In this document: one piece after another, positions 7,257-14,786 of the stretch
Layout of the letters: every line of letters starts with the position of its first letter
Numbering within the stretch: the stretch's first letter is position 1
Assembly: GCA_013152755.1 (NCBI GenBank)
Contig: JAADFR010000020.1
Coordinates: 1 to 34,993, forward strand
Length of the DNA stretch: 34,993 bases
DNA from: Alphaproteobacteria bacterium
Lineage (GTDB): Bacteria > Pseudomonadota > Alphaproteobacteria > Sphingomonadales > Emcibacteraceae
Reading direction: 5' to 3'
Position numbers and translations under genes: made by a program
The notes under the pieces: generated by a model
Seen by the model: the letters and a program-made list of their open reading frames with translations, nothing else
Databases searched by the model: none
Told to the model about the DNA's origin: nothing

Positions 7257-8321
7257 CTAATAGTGGTTTTGCGGTGGTTTTGAGCGGCTGACATATTTGG
7301 TATCCAGCGGATAGCCGCGTTTGGCATCATAGCCAACGGTCCGGGGTTCATTCTCGGTCAGGCTGAATTTGACGGTGGCCTTGCCGCTGTTGATGTCAAC
7401 ATATTGCCAGCCGGTGGCGTCCCGCTCAAAGAAGGGGTCGGCCCGGTTAATGGGCACGGTCAGGTGCGGCATATGGTTTTCCGCCTGGGCATAGCTTTCC
7501 GGATAGGGCCAGGGCCAGGCCGTGGCCATCACCGAATGAAAGGTAATATTGCCGATCTGGTTATACTGGATTTGATGGACATGGCCGTAAAATACGGTGA
7601 CGCTGTCAAAGGGTTGGAGGATCGCCTGTACCAGCTCCGCATCATCGGTCCAGAAATTCCAGTTTTTAAACAGTTTTTGCAACGGCGAATGGGAAAAGAC
7701 GATAATCGGCGTGTCTTTGCTGACGCCTTTCAGGTCATTGGCCAGCCATTTTCGCTGCGCCGCCCCGACCATGAAGGGCGACCCACGGGGATCGTCCAGC
7801 CCGGCCATAACCCCCATGCGTTCGGTGCCATTGGCCCAACGCTCATGGGTCCAGTGGTCATCGGTCAGGATGCTATTGAGCACGATGATATGAACGCCCT
7901 TGTGATCAAAGCTGTAATATTGTTTTCCCACCTGAGAAGACCAATATTCGCCGAGGTCAGCATAATAGTCATGCTCCCCCATAACATAATGGGTCTTATG
8001 TTTCAGGGCCGACATTATCTCAAAACCGTGGTCCAGTTCTTCCCGGGTGCCCAGCTGGGCCAGATCACCGCCATACATGACGAAATCCGGCTTGGGCGAC
8101 ATGAGGTTGGCCTCGGCCACCGCCCGTTTCAGACCCTGATCCCAGTTGCGGACAAATTTTGTGCCTTTGATATGCTGAATATGGGAATCAGAGATATAGG
8201 CAAAGGTGAAATCCTGTGATTGGTCGGCAAAGGCGAGCCGGATATTGGTCAGGGGCAGACAGGCCCCGGCGACAAATGTACCCCCGGTTTTCAGCAGGGT
8301 TCGGCGATTGATAATGCTCAT
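7257..8321 (-). CDS. Tat-exported calcineurin-like metallophosphoesterase
   Basis: This 354-residue protein has a twin-arginine signal (NRRTLLK, R6-R7, hydrophobic stretch to about residue 31) and so should be exported folded. The dimetal phosphoesterase motifs appear in order: SDSH (D45, H47), YGGDLAQ (D86), GEHD (residues 115-118), FSHSPL (H211) and YGHVH (H247, H249). The usual GNHD is GEHD here, so a metal-ligand Asn is replaced by Glu. The catalytic His is kept. The substrate is unknown; relatives hydrolyse phosphomonoesters, cyclic nucleotides or nucleotide sugars. The gene lies 46 bp after the diheme peroxidase gene and 25 bp before the cytochrome gene, an unusual setting for a phosphoesterase. 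Confidence 0.85.
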   Translation of the reverse strand: MSIINRRTLLKTGGTFVAGACLPLTNIRLAFADQSQDFTFAYISDSHIQHIKGTKFVRNWDQGLKRAVAEANLMSPKPDFVMYGGDLAQLGTREELDHGFEIMSALKHKTHYVMGEHDYYADLGEYWSSQVGKQYYSFDHKGVHIIVLNSILTDDHWTHERWANGTERMGVMAGLDDPRGSPFMVGAAQRKWLANDLKGVSKDTPIIVFSHSPLQKLFKNWNFWTDDAELVQAILQPFDSVTVFYGHVHQIQYNQIGNITFHSVMATAWPWPYPESYAQAENHMPHLTVPINRADPFFERDATGWQYVDINSGKATVKFSLTENEPRTVGYDAKRGYPLDTKYVSRSKPPQNHY

Positions 8322-8367
8322 GGTTCTTCTCTTTCTGTCATTATTTGACGATTGATTTTCACAGAAA

Positions 8368-9465
8368 TCAGTTTAGCGGGCTGGTCAGCATCTTCAGAAA
8401 AGCCACCAGATCAGCTTTTTGCGTATCGTTCAGGCCAAGGGGCCGGATGCCGCCGCTTTGAAAGCTGTTGACCGGATCACCTGCCTTGACAAAGCCGCCG
8501 TTGTTGTAGAAATCAACTACATCTTCCAATGTCTTGATGCTGCCGTCATGCATATAGGGCGCGGTGAGGTCAACATTTCGCAGGGTCGGGGTTTTGAAGG
8601 CTCCGATATCCCGCCATTGCCCGGTGACCACGAAACGGCCCAGTTCAGCCACGGCCTTGTCGGTCAGGATGCTGACGTCCAGATCAACGCCGTCGGCCTT
8701 TTCCTGCTGCTGGCGCTTGGCCAGCGCCTGTACGCCACCGGAAATGCTGTTGAAATTCACATTAAGGTTATGAAAACGGCTGTCGGTAAACAGGGCGTGG
8801 GTCTGGGACACCGTATGGCAGGATACACAACGCCCCTGTTCCAGAAAGACATTAAAGCCCCTTACAGCGGATGGTGTCATGGCGGCCTTGTTATTGGTAA
8901 AGTAATAATGATCGAACGGGCTGTTACCGGAAATGATTGTCCGTTCAAAAGACGCAATTGCCTTGGCCACATGGTCCATGGTCAGGGCATTTTTCTTCTT
9001 AAGCCCAAAGACTTTCCGAAACATCTTCCAATAGGCCCGGTCGTCCCGCACCAACGTTAAGATGGGATCATGATTTTCCAGACCCATTTCCACAGGGTTG
9101 ATGAAGGGGCCTTTTGACTGGCCTTCCAGATCAGGCTCACGGCCATCCCAGAATTGGCTTTTCATAAAGGCGGCATTGAGTATCGTTGGTGCATTGCGGG
9201 TGCCGGTCAAGCCCTTTATGCCTTCTGATGTTTTCAGGGGGCCATCGGCAAATCCCTTGGCCGCATCATGGCAGGTGGCGCAGCTTACGTCACCGGTACT
9301 GCTGAAACGGGGATCATTGAACAGTTTTTCACCAAGGGCAATTTTTGCTTTGGATTGGGGATTATCTGCCGGAATTGGCACGGGCGGCAAGCCCAGAGGT
9401 TCGGCAAAACCCGTCTGGATACTAAAAAAAAGGACAATTGCTGTAATCGAAAATATTTTTTTCAT
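8368..9465 (-). CDS. Diheme cytochrome c peroxidase (CCP/MauG family)
   Basis: This 365-residue periplasmic enzyme belongs to the bacterial diheme peroxidase family. I use the ATG at 9465, which lies 5 bp after the strong site AAGGTGG; a GTG three codons earlier falls inside that site. A signal peptide (1-21, ending GFA) is followed by two heme motifs, SCATCH (C62, C65, H66) and RCVSCH (C213, C216, H217). W106 (QFWDGR) and E126 (NPVEMG) match conserved active-site positions. The distal residue of the electron-transfer heme appears to be Met (APYMHDGS, M305), as in true peroxidases, not the Tyr of MauG. It is probably a hydrogen peroxide reductase fed by a small cytochrome, and it heads the three-gene cassette. 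Confidence 0.9.
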   Translation of the reverse strand: MKKIFSITAIVLFFSIQTGFAEPLGLPPVPIPADNPQSKAKIALGEKLFNDPRFSSTGDVSCATCHDAAKGFADGPLKTSEGIKGLTGTRNAPTILNAAFMKSQFWDGREPDLEGQSKGPFINPVEMGLENHDPILTLVRDDRAYWKMFRKVFGLKKKNALTMDHVAKAIASFERTIISGNSPFDHYYFTNNKAAMTPSAVRGFNVFLEQGRCVSCHTVSQTHALFTDSRFHNLNVNFNSISGGVQALAKRQQQEKADGVDLDVSILTDKAVAELGRFVVTGQWRDIGAFKTPTLRNVDLTAPYMHDGSIKTLEDVVDFYNNGGFVKAGDPVNSFQSGGIRPLGLNDTQKADLVAFLKMLTSPLN

Positions 9466-9661
9466 CGTGACCACCTTAAGTAATTTTTATAAAAATATCC
9501 TACACTTGAATCATAGTTTAGACAAGTTCTAAAATAAAAAAATATATAAATTACATTGTTGGTCTTATTTTTAGGCGTCTTGGTCGCATAGATATTGCTA
9601 TTCGACGGTTAGAAGTATCCTATGAATATATGTGCCCGTCAACAGATTCCGGAATTAGAAT

Positions 9662-9964
9662 ATGAAAAGATTTAAACGCCCCATAAAGCTTGCCACAGGA
9701 TGGCTGTTTGTGCTGATCGGTTTGATCACGGCGCCATTACCCCTGCCGCTTGGTCAGTTGCTGGCTTTGGTTGGTCTTAGCCTGCTGGTTTCGGAAAGCT
9801 ATATGATTTGTATGTTCACCCGTAAGCTGCGCCGGAAATATACGTTGCTCAACAAATTGATGGACCGCATCAAGCCCTTTGTTCCCGGTTTTCTGAAATC
9901 AACCATCGAGGATACGGATCCCCGGCATCTAAATCCGGTTGCGCTTATTCCAGACCGGACCTGA
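9662..9964 (+). CDS. Small PGPGW-like transmembrane protein
   Basis: This 100-residue protein has a hydrophobic hairpin, GWLFVLIGLITAPLPLP then GQLLALVGLSLLVSES, which resembles the small PGPGW transmembrane family, although the PGPG core reads PLPL here. A basic helix follows (FTRKLRRKY) and then a hydrophilic tail. Function is unknown. It is the only plus-strand gene between the two ccm blocks, and its last 20 bp overlap the 3' end of ccmB on the other strand. The ribosome site is weak. It is divergent from the diheme peroxidase gene across about 195 bp of AT-rich DNA, where promoters for both presumably lie. Confidence 0.65.
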   Translation: MKRFKRPIKLATGWLFVLIGLITAPLPLPLGQLLALVGLSLLVSESYMICMFTRKLRRKYTLLNKLMDRIKPFVPGFLKSTIEDTDPRHLNPVALIPDRT

Positions 9965-10613
9965 TGGCTGCGGCCGCCGCCCAGGGGGTGATGGCCGCAC
10001 TGAACAGGCTGAAACTGATCAGCAGCATCAGATGCTCCGTCGCCGGATAGCCGTCTATGGTCGCCTTGACCGCCAGAACCCCGAAAATCAACACCGGAAT
10101 ATAGAGCGGTAATATGAGCAGGGACAGCAACACCCCGCCCCGGCGCAGGGTGACGGTGAGGGATGCCCCGATTCCACCAATAAAGCTGAGCGCCGGCGTA
10201 CCCAGCAACATGGTCAGAATTAGCGGGAAATAACCCTGCTCCGGTAAATTCATCAGGATGCCCAGAATGGGGGTGATGATGATTAGCGGCAGGGAGGTGG
10301 TGATCCAGTGAGCGATGCATTTGGCCAGCACCACAAGTTCCAGCGGAACCGGGCTTAAAATAAACTGGTCCAGCGAGCCATCCTCATAATCGGACTGAAA
10401 TATACTGTCCAGCGACAGGAGGCAGGACAATAGGGCCGCCACCCAGATCACGCCCACGGACATTCGTTGCAGGATATTTTGCTCCGGCCCGATGGCAAAG
10501 GGGAACATGATGACCACCATGACAAAAAACCCCATGACCATAATGGTGGTGGACCCGCGCCGCAGGGACAGGCGAAGATCACGGGCAATGATGGTAAGGA
10601 TGAGGGAGATCAT
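9945..10613 (-). CDS. ccmB: Heme exporter permease CcmB
   Basis: CcmB is the membrane subunit of the CcmAB ABC transporter, which powers release of holo-CcmE. The 222-residue protein has six hydrophobic helices, a basic N-terminus (RDLRLSLRRGS), and the family motif DYEDGSLDQFILSP (about residues 75-88) between helices 2 and 3. The length matches the family's usual 220 residues. The start overlaps the ccmA stop by four bases (ATGA). Its 3' end overlaps a convergent small gene by 20 bp. ccmC is not next to it; a cytochrome/phosphoesterase cassette and a gene on the other strand come between. Confidence 0.95.
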   Translation of the reverse strand: MISLILTIIARDLRLSLRRGSTTIMVMGFFVMVVIMFPFAIGPEQNILQRMSVGVIWVAALLSCLLSLDSIFQSDYEDGSLDQFILSPVPLELVVLAKCIAHWITTSLPLIIITPILGILMNLPEQGYFPLILTMLLGTPALSFIGGIGASLTVTLRRGGVLLSLLILPLYIPVLIFGVLAVKATIDGYPATEHLMLLISFSLFSAAITPWAAAAAIRSGLE

Positions 10614-11293
10614 AGCAGGCTTTCCTCAAGTATATCCGGCATCTGATAGGCAAAGTCGGCCATATTCAGGACCGAGCTTTTATCCGCCTCAAGACCAAGT
10701 TCGATATGGGTGGCCGCCAGAATGCGTCCGCCCCGCCTTAAATGATCATTCATCAACCCCGATAAAAGCGCAACACCATCGCTGTCCAGCCCGACGGTTG
10801 GTTCGTCAAGGAGCCATATATTGCCCGGATGACACAGGATGCGGGTCAGGGCGGCGCGGCGGGCCTGACCGGAGGACAGGTAGGACACGGGCAGGTCAAG
10901 ACAATGATCAATACCGATTTTTACGGCCTGTTCCCGGATGTCGCCGTCATGGCGTTCCAGTCTGGCCCAGAAGGTGAGATTCTCCGCCACGGTCAATTCC
11001 GGCTTCATACCGTTTTTATGGGCCAGATAGCAGACATTCTGACTGATCCAGTCTTTATCGCCGAGGATATTCTGACCCTGAATGGAAATTTCACCGCTGA
11101 TGGCGGGCAACAGACCGGCAATGATTTTCATCAGGCTGGATTTGCCCGACCCGTTGGCCCCCAGAAGGATTAGCGCCCGGCCCGGCGGCAAATCAAAGGC
11201 CAGATTTGAGAAAACCGGCCTGTCCCCCCGGATGCAGGCAAGGTTTTGCCCGCTTAGATGATCACTTGACATATTGCTCACTGAAAAACCCAT
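10610..11293 (-). CDS. ccmA: Heme exporter ATP-binding protein CcmA
   Basis: CcmA is the ATPase of the CcmAB complex. The 227-residue protein carries Walker A GANGSGKS (residues 45-52), the signature LSSGQ (139-143), Walker B IWLLDE (159-164) and a switch histidine in ATHIE. The N-terminal SGQNLACIRGDRPVFSNL is the usual CcmA opening. The start is uncertain: the ATG at 11293 and an in-frame ATG at 11272 both have weak ribosome sites, and the shorter form is 220 residues. The gene overlaps ccmB by four bases, so CcmA and CcmB are coupled. Confidence 0.94.
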   Translation of the reverse strand: MGFSVSNMSSDHLSGQNLACIRGDRPVFSNLAFDLPPGRALILLGANGSGKSSLMKIIAGLLPAISGEISIQGQNILGDKDWISQNVCYLAHKNGMKPELTVAENLTFWARLERHDGDIREQAVKIGIDHCLDLPVSYLSSGQARRAALTRILCHPGNIWLLDEPTVGLDSDGVALLSGLMNDHLRRGGRILAATHIELGLEADKSSVLNMADFAYQMPDILEESLL

Positions 11294-11335
11294 ATTTGCT
11301 TTTCAGAAAGCTATAACATTTGAGGGATATTGTCT

Positions 11336-11596
11336 CTATATGTTTTTTGGCATTAACCGCCCGGCCCAGACCAGCAATATGGCGGCCAGCGTGAACAGGG
11401 CCGTCCCGGTGATGATTTCACTCACCTGATTGGTCCAGCTGGCCAGCGTTTCCGAATTGCTGGCTCCGGTGGTGGCAAAAATCAGGAAGCTGCTGGTCAT
11501 TAAAAACAGCAGGGTGATCTTTGACCATGGGAAGGCGTGACGGGCAGTTTTGGTGGCGAAAGCGGCGGTTGGGTACGGATAAGAATGTTTACTCAT
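11336..11596 (-). CDS. Small hypothetical two-helix membrane protein
   Basis: This 86-residue protein has a polar, aromatic N-terminus (about 25 residues, no cleavable signal) and two hydrophobic helices, ITLLFLMTSSFLIFATTGAS and IITGTALFTLAAILLVWAG, ending in a short basic tail. An AGGAG ribosome site sits about 9 bp before the ATG, which supports translation. I recognise no family. It lies 42 bp upstream of ccmA on the same strand and could share a transcript with ccmAB; that is the only contextual clue. Confidence 0.6.
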   Translation of the reverse strand: MSKHSYPYPTAAFATKTARHAFPWSKITLLFLMTSSFLIFATTGASNSETLASWTNQVSEIITGTALFTLAAILLVWAGRLMPKNI

Positions 11597-11708
11597 AGCT
11601 CTGGTCTCCTGATTCTGTTCTCTATGACAGAAATATAGGAGGGCAATGGGGTTTAAGTTTGACCTGACTATGGTGATTTGCGGGCAAATTACGGCAATAT
11701 TGCCCTAT

Positions 11709-13199
11709 TTATCCAAACAGCTCTACATCATCCATGAGGTCGCTTTGGTCTTTTTCCGACCCCTGATTTTGAAGATAGACATTAAACATCCGGATCAGAT
11801 CTTCATCTTCATCCACATCAAACTGTGCGTTGATGATGCCGTCATTCATGTTGCGGATATTAAAGGTAATTGTTGCGCCAGATTCGCCTGTTGAAATTTC
11901 GCCTGTGGCCGCATCATCGGATAACGGTCTATCCAGTAATTTAATTTTAAGGCCCCCCATGGAAAAATCCATAATCTGAACAGACATGTCTTCTTTTGAA
12001 CCGTCTAGCCGGATAACGGATTTAATAGAGGTTGTGAATCTTCGGGATTCGCGCCGTTCGTTATCGTCCAGAGCACATTGAATAATATTCATCATATTGG
12101 TACGGATTGATAACACCTGTTCGGCCAACCCTTCTGAAATATGGTTGATTTCCCGGACGATTTCGACATTGCTGGTGGCTTCGTCAGATATGTCCTGCGC
12201 GCCGTCTGTTACGGTCTGGACGCTGTTGCGGGCGCCGGTGACATTGGTGGCGATTTCCTGTGTGGCCTCACTCTGCCGGGCCAGCTCATCCCGAATGACG
12301 TCAGAGGATTCCTGAACCTCATCAATACTTTTCTTGATTTTGTCAATATCCGTGACCGCTTCGGCTACTTTGGCCTGAATACCTTCTATATGCCCGGTAA
12401 TTTCATCAATGGATCTTGTGGTTTGGCTGGCCAGTTCCTTGACCTCTGCTGCCACCACGGCGAATCCCTTGCCGGCTTCCCCGGCGCGGGCGGCTTCAAT
12501 GGTGGCATTAAGGGCCAGAAGGTTGGTTTGGCCGGCAATATTGCTGATCAGACCAATGATGTCGCCGATACCCTGTGCGGCCTGTTCCAGCCCGAAAATG
12601 GTTTGCTGGGTGTTGTCACTTATGCTTACGGCTTTTTGGGTAAGCTCCGTGGTCTGTTCCATCTGACGGTTGATTGTTTCTACGGCGGAACTTAATCCCT
12701 CGGCGGATTGTTGGACCGTTGCGGTATTGTCCAAGGCCTGCGCCGCACTTTGGGCAACAAGATTGGATTTGTGGCCCACGGTTTCAGCGGAACCGGTCAG
12801 CCGGGCGGCAATATGATTGGCCTTTTCGGCCTGATGGGTGATGTTCTGGACATTATTTTGCAATTCAATATCTATGGAATCCGCCATTTTAAACAGACTT
12901 GTTTTGGTTTGCCCGGCAAATTCCTTTAGAAAATCCAATTCTGACTGTACCTGATTTTGAAGGTCCTGAGCCAACCCCGCCTTCTGCTTCATTTTAAGAG
13001 CAACCTGCTTTTGCTGACAGAGAAGGTCTTTTTCCTGATCCAGTTTTGTCAGGGCATCTTTCAGGCGGGCCCGTGTATCGGCAAGCTCGGACTTTGTTTT
13101 TTCTGCGAGAGGCCGCCTACGCAGGTGGGTCCACGGGCTGATGATTATCCTCATGCCCCCATGAATTATATTTTGTATGTTACGAAGTAATATATGCAT
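11709..13199 (-). CDS. Cytoplasmic methyl-accepting chemotaxis protein with C-terminal PilZ domain
   Basis: This 496-residue protein joins a chemoreceptor signalling domain to a c-di-GMP-binding PilZ domain. Residues about 33-100 form a charged coiled coil and 100-370 are the MCP helical hairpin, with the highly conserved CheA/CheW-contacting tip around 216-250 ([20 protein letters not shown]). Residues 381-475 are PilZ, with RRESRR (RxxxR) and DFSMGG (D-x-S-x-G-G), so c-di-GMP binding looks intact. There is no clear transmembrane helix or periplasmic sensor domain, so it should be soluble; the N-terminal 30 residues are only mildly hydrophobic. No che genes are adjacent. It probably couples second-messenger level to chemotaxis output or motility, which is inference from domain content. 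Confidence 0.9.
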   Translation of the reverse strand: MHILLRNIQNIIHGGMRIIISPWTHLRRRPLAEKTKSELADTRARLKDALTKLDQEKDLLCQQKQVALKMKQKAGLAQDLQNQVQSELDFLKEFAGQTKTSLFKMADSIDIELQNNVQNITHQAEKANHIAARLTGSAETVGHKSNLVAQSAAQALDNTATVQQSAEGLSSAVETINRQMEQTTELTQKAVSISDNTQQTIFGLEQAAQGIGDIIGLISNIAGQTNLLALNATIEAARAGEAGKGFAVVAAEVKELASQTTRSIDEITGHIEGIQAKVAEAVTDIDKIKKSIDEVQESSDVIRDELARQSEATQEIATNVTGARNSVQTVTDGAQDISDEATSNVEIVREINHISEGLAEQVLSIRTNMMNIIQCALDDNERRESRRFTTSIKSVIRLDGSKEDMSVQIMDFSMGGLKIKLLDRPLSDDAATGEISTGESGATITFNIRNMNDGIINAQFDVDEDEDLIRMFNVYLQNQGSEKDQSDLMDDVELFG

Positions 13200-13492
13200 G
13201 TCTCAAATCATTTATCATTAATATTTTAGCGGGTTATGCCTATAATCGCATTTGCCGTAGACTAAATAGACTGAACAGATATTTAACCTATATATGAATA
13301 TCCTTAACAGTTAGTATATATAAAAAAGAGATTTATATTAGATATTTATAATTTATAGTTGTATTGAGGATCTCTGGATATATGCAAAATATAAGATATT
13401 CAACATTATCATCTGAGTTTTACTCTATTATCTTGTATGGTATGAAATAACCCTTATATAGCAGAATTAAACGATCTACAGACGGAAATATA
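13200..13492. other. AT-rich divergent intergenic region between the MCP-PilZ gene and nhaA
   Basis: This 293-bp non-coding stretch is strongly AT-rich and must hold the promoters for the leftward MCP-PilZ gene and the rightward nhaA. Several TATA-like hexamers are present, but I could not assign a convincing -35/-10 pair or a known operator. No small ORF or structured RNA was recognised. An ACGGAAA ribosome site precedes nhaA. Confidence 0.5.
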
Positions 13493-14689
13493 ATGACAAG
13501 AGTAACTAATTTTATCCGCGATTTTGTGCGTCAGGAATCTTTCGCCGGGCTATTATTAATGGCAACGGCTCTGTTAGCTATTATTATTACAAATTCCCCG
13601 GTACGAGGATATTACGAGGCTTTGCTGGGTACGCCTGTTGTGGTGCAGGTCGGGGCGCTTGAAATTGCCAAACCCCTGTTGCTCTGGGTGAATGATGGCC
13701 TGATGGCGGTGTTTTTCTTTCTGATCGGGCTTGAGCTTAAGCGGGAGTTTCTGGTTGGGGAGTTGAACAAGCCACAGAATGTTATATTGCCTGCGGTTGG
13801 CGCTATTGGTGGCATGTTTGCACCTGCCCTTGTTTATATTCTCTTTAATCAGCAGGATGCTGTGGCTCTGAAAGGCTGGGCAATTCCCGCCGCAACGGAT
13901 ATTGCGTTTGTTCTTGGTATCCTGATGTTGCTGGGCGACCGGGTGCCGATCAGTCTGAAAATATTTTTGGCGTCTTTGGCCATATTTGATGATATCGGGG
14001 CTATTGTTATCATCGCGCTTTTCTACACCAGCAAAATTTCCGTGACAGCGTTGTTTGTCGTTGCCGTTTCCATTGCCATTCTGGCCTTTATGAACAGGCG
14101 CGGCGTTGTGACCAAAAGCATATATCTGCTGATCGGTGTCGTAATGTGGGTCGCCATGTTAAAGTCCGGTGTCCATGCTACGCTGGCGGGGGTTATTTTG
14201 GCGTTTTTTATTCCCATGAAGAACCCTGACAATCCGGATCATTCGCCCCTGAAGGACCTTGAACATGACCTGCATAGTGTCGTGGCCTATGTGATATTGC
14301 CGGCTTTTGCTTTTTGTAATGCGGGCATATATTTCGGCGATGTCAGAATCAGTGATATAACCCATCCGGTCACACTGGGCATTGCGGCTGGACTTTTCTT
14401 TGGCAAGCAGGTCGGTGTTTTCGGCTTATGCTGGGTGGCCATCAAAAGCGGCTTTTGCAAATTACCTGACGAGGTCAGCTGGATGCAGCTTTACGGGGCC
14501 GCGCTGCTGTGCGGCGTTGGCTTTACCATGAGCCTGTTCATTGGTTCTTTGGCCTTTGAGGAAGCAGGCGTGAATCTTATGTTTGATGAGCGACTCGGTA
14601 TTATATTCGGCTCATTGATTTCCGGCCTGTTCGGGTATCTTCTGCTGAAAAGAAGTCTGGTCACAAGCAGTCTGGTGAAAAGCGGATAA
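13493..14689 (+). CDS. nhaA: Na+/H+ antiporter NhaA
   Basis: NhaA exchanges sodium or lithium for protons and supports pH and salt homeostasis. The 398-residue protein has about 12 hydrophobic helices. The ion-binding aspartate pair is visible in LAIFDDIGAIVIIALFYTS (D166, D167), matching E. coli D163/D164, and ATDIAF carries D136 (E. coli D133). The NDGLMAVFFFLIGLELKREF opening is typical, and length matches the family. It follows an AT-rich divergent promoter region and is about 97 bp upstream of acnA on the same strand. A salt-exposed, probably marine, habitat would fit. Confidence 0.96.
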   Translation: MTRVTNFIRDFVRQESFAGLLLMATALLAIIITNSPVRGYYEALLGTPVVVQVGALEIAKPLLLWVNDGLMAVFFFLIGLELKREFLVGELNKPQNVILPAVGAIGGMFAPALVYILFNQQDAVALKGWAIPAATDIAFVLGILMLLGDRVPISLKIFLASLAIFDDIGAIVIIALFYTSKISVTALFVVAVSIAILAFMNRRGVVTKSIYLLIGVVMWVAMLKSGVHATLAGVILAFFIPMKNPDNPDHSPLKDLEHDLHSVVAYVILPAFAFCNAGIYFGDVRISDITHPVTLGIAAGLFFGKQVGVFGLCWVAIKSGFCKLPDEVSWMQLYGAALLCGVGFTMSLFIGSLAFEEAGVNLMFDERLGIIFGSLISGLFGYLLLKRSLVTSSLVKSG

Positions 14690-14786
14690 ATATTGAGGAA
14701 AGAAACGTGTTTTTCCTTGAGAATCTCCTCATTATGGTGCAAAAAGCACAGAAGAATTTCAGCATTCATTCATAAGGAGACTCCCC

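Noticed and set aside
7232-7351. N-terminal extension of the monoheme cytochrome
   Set aside because: It would overlap the phosphoesterase coding region and precede the signal peptide; the ATG at 7231 has a good ribosome site.
14697-14716. GGAAA...TTTCC hairpin after nhaA as a terminator
   Set aside because: The stem is imperfect with weak A/T pairs and no following T-run, so it is too weak to call.
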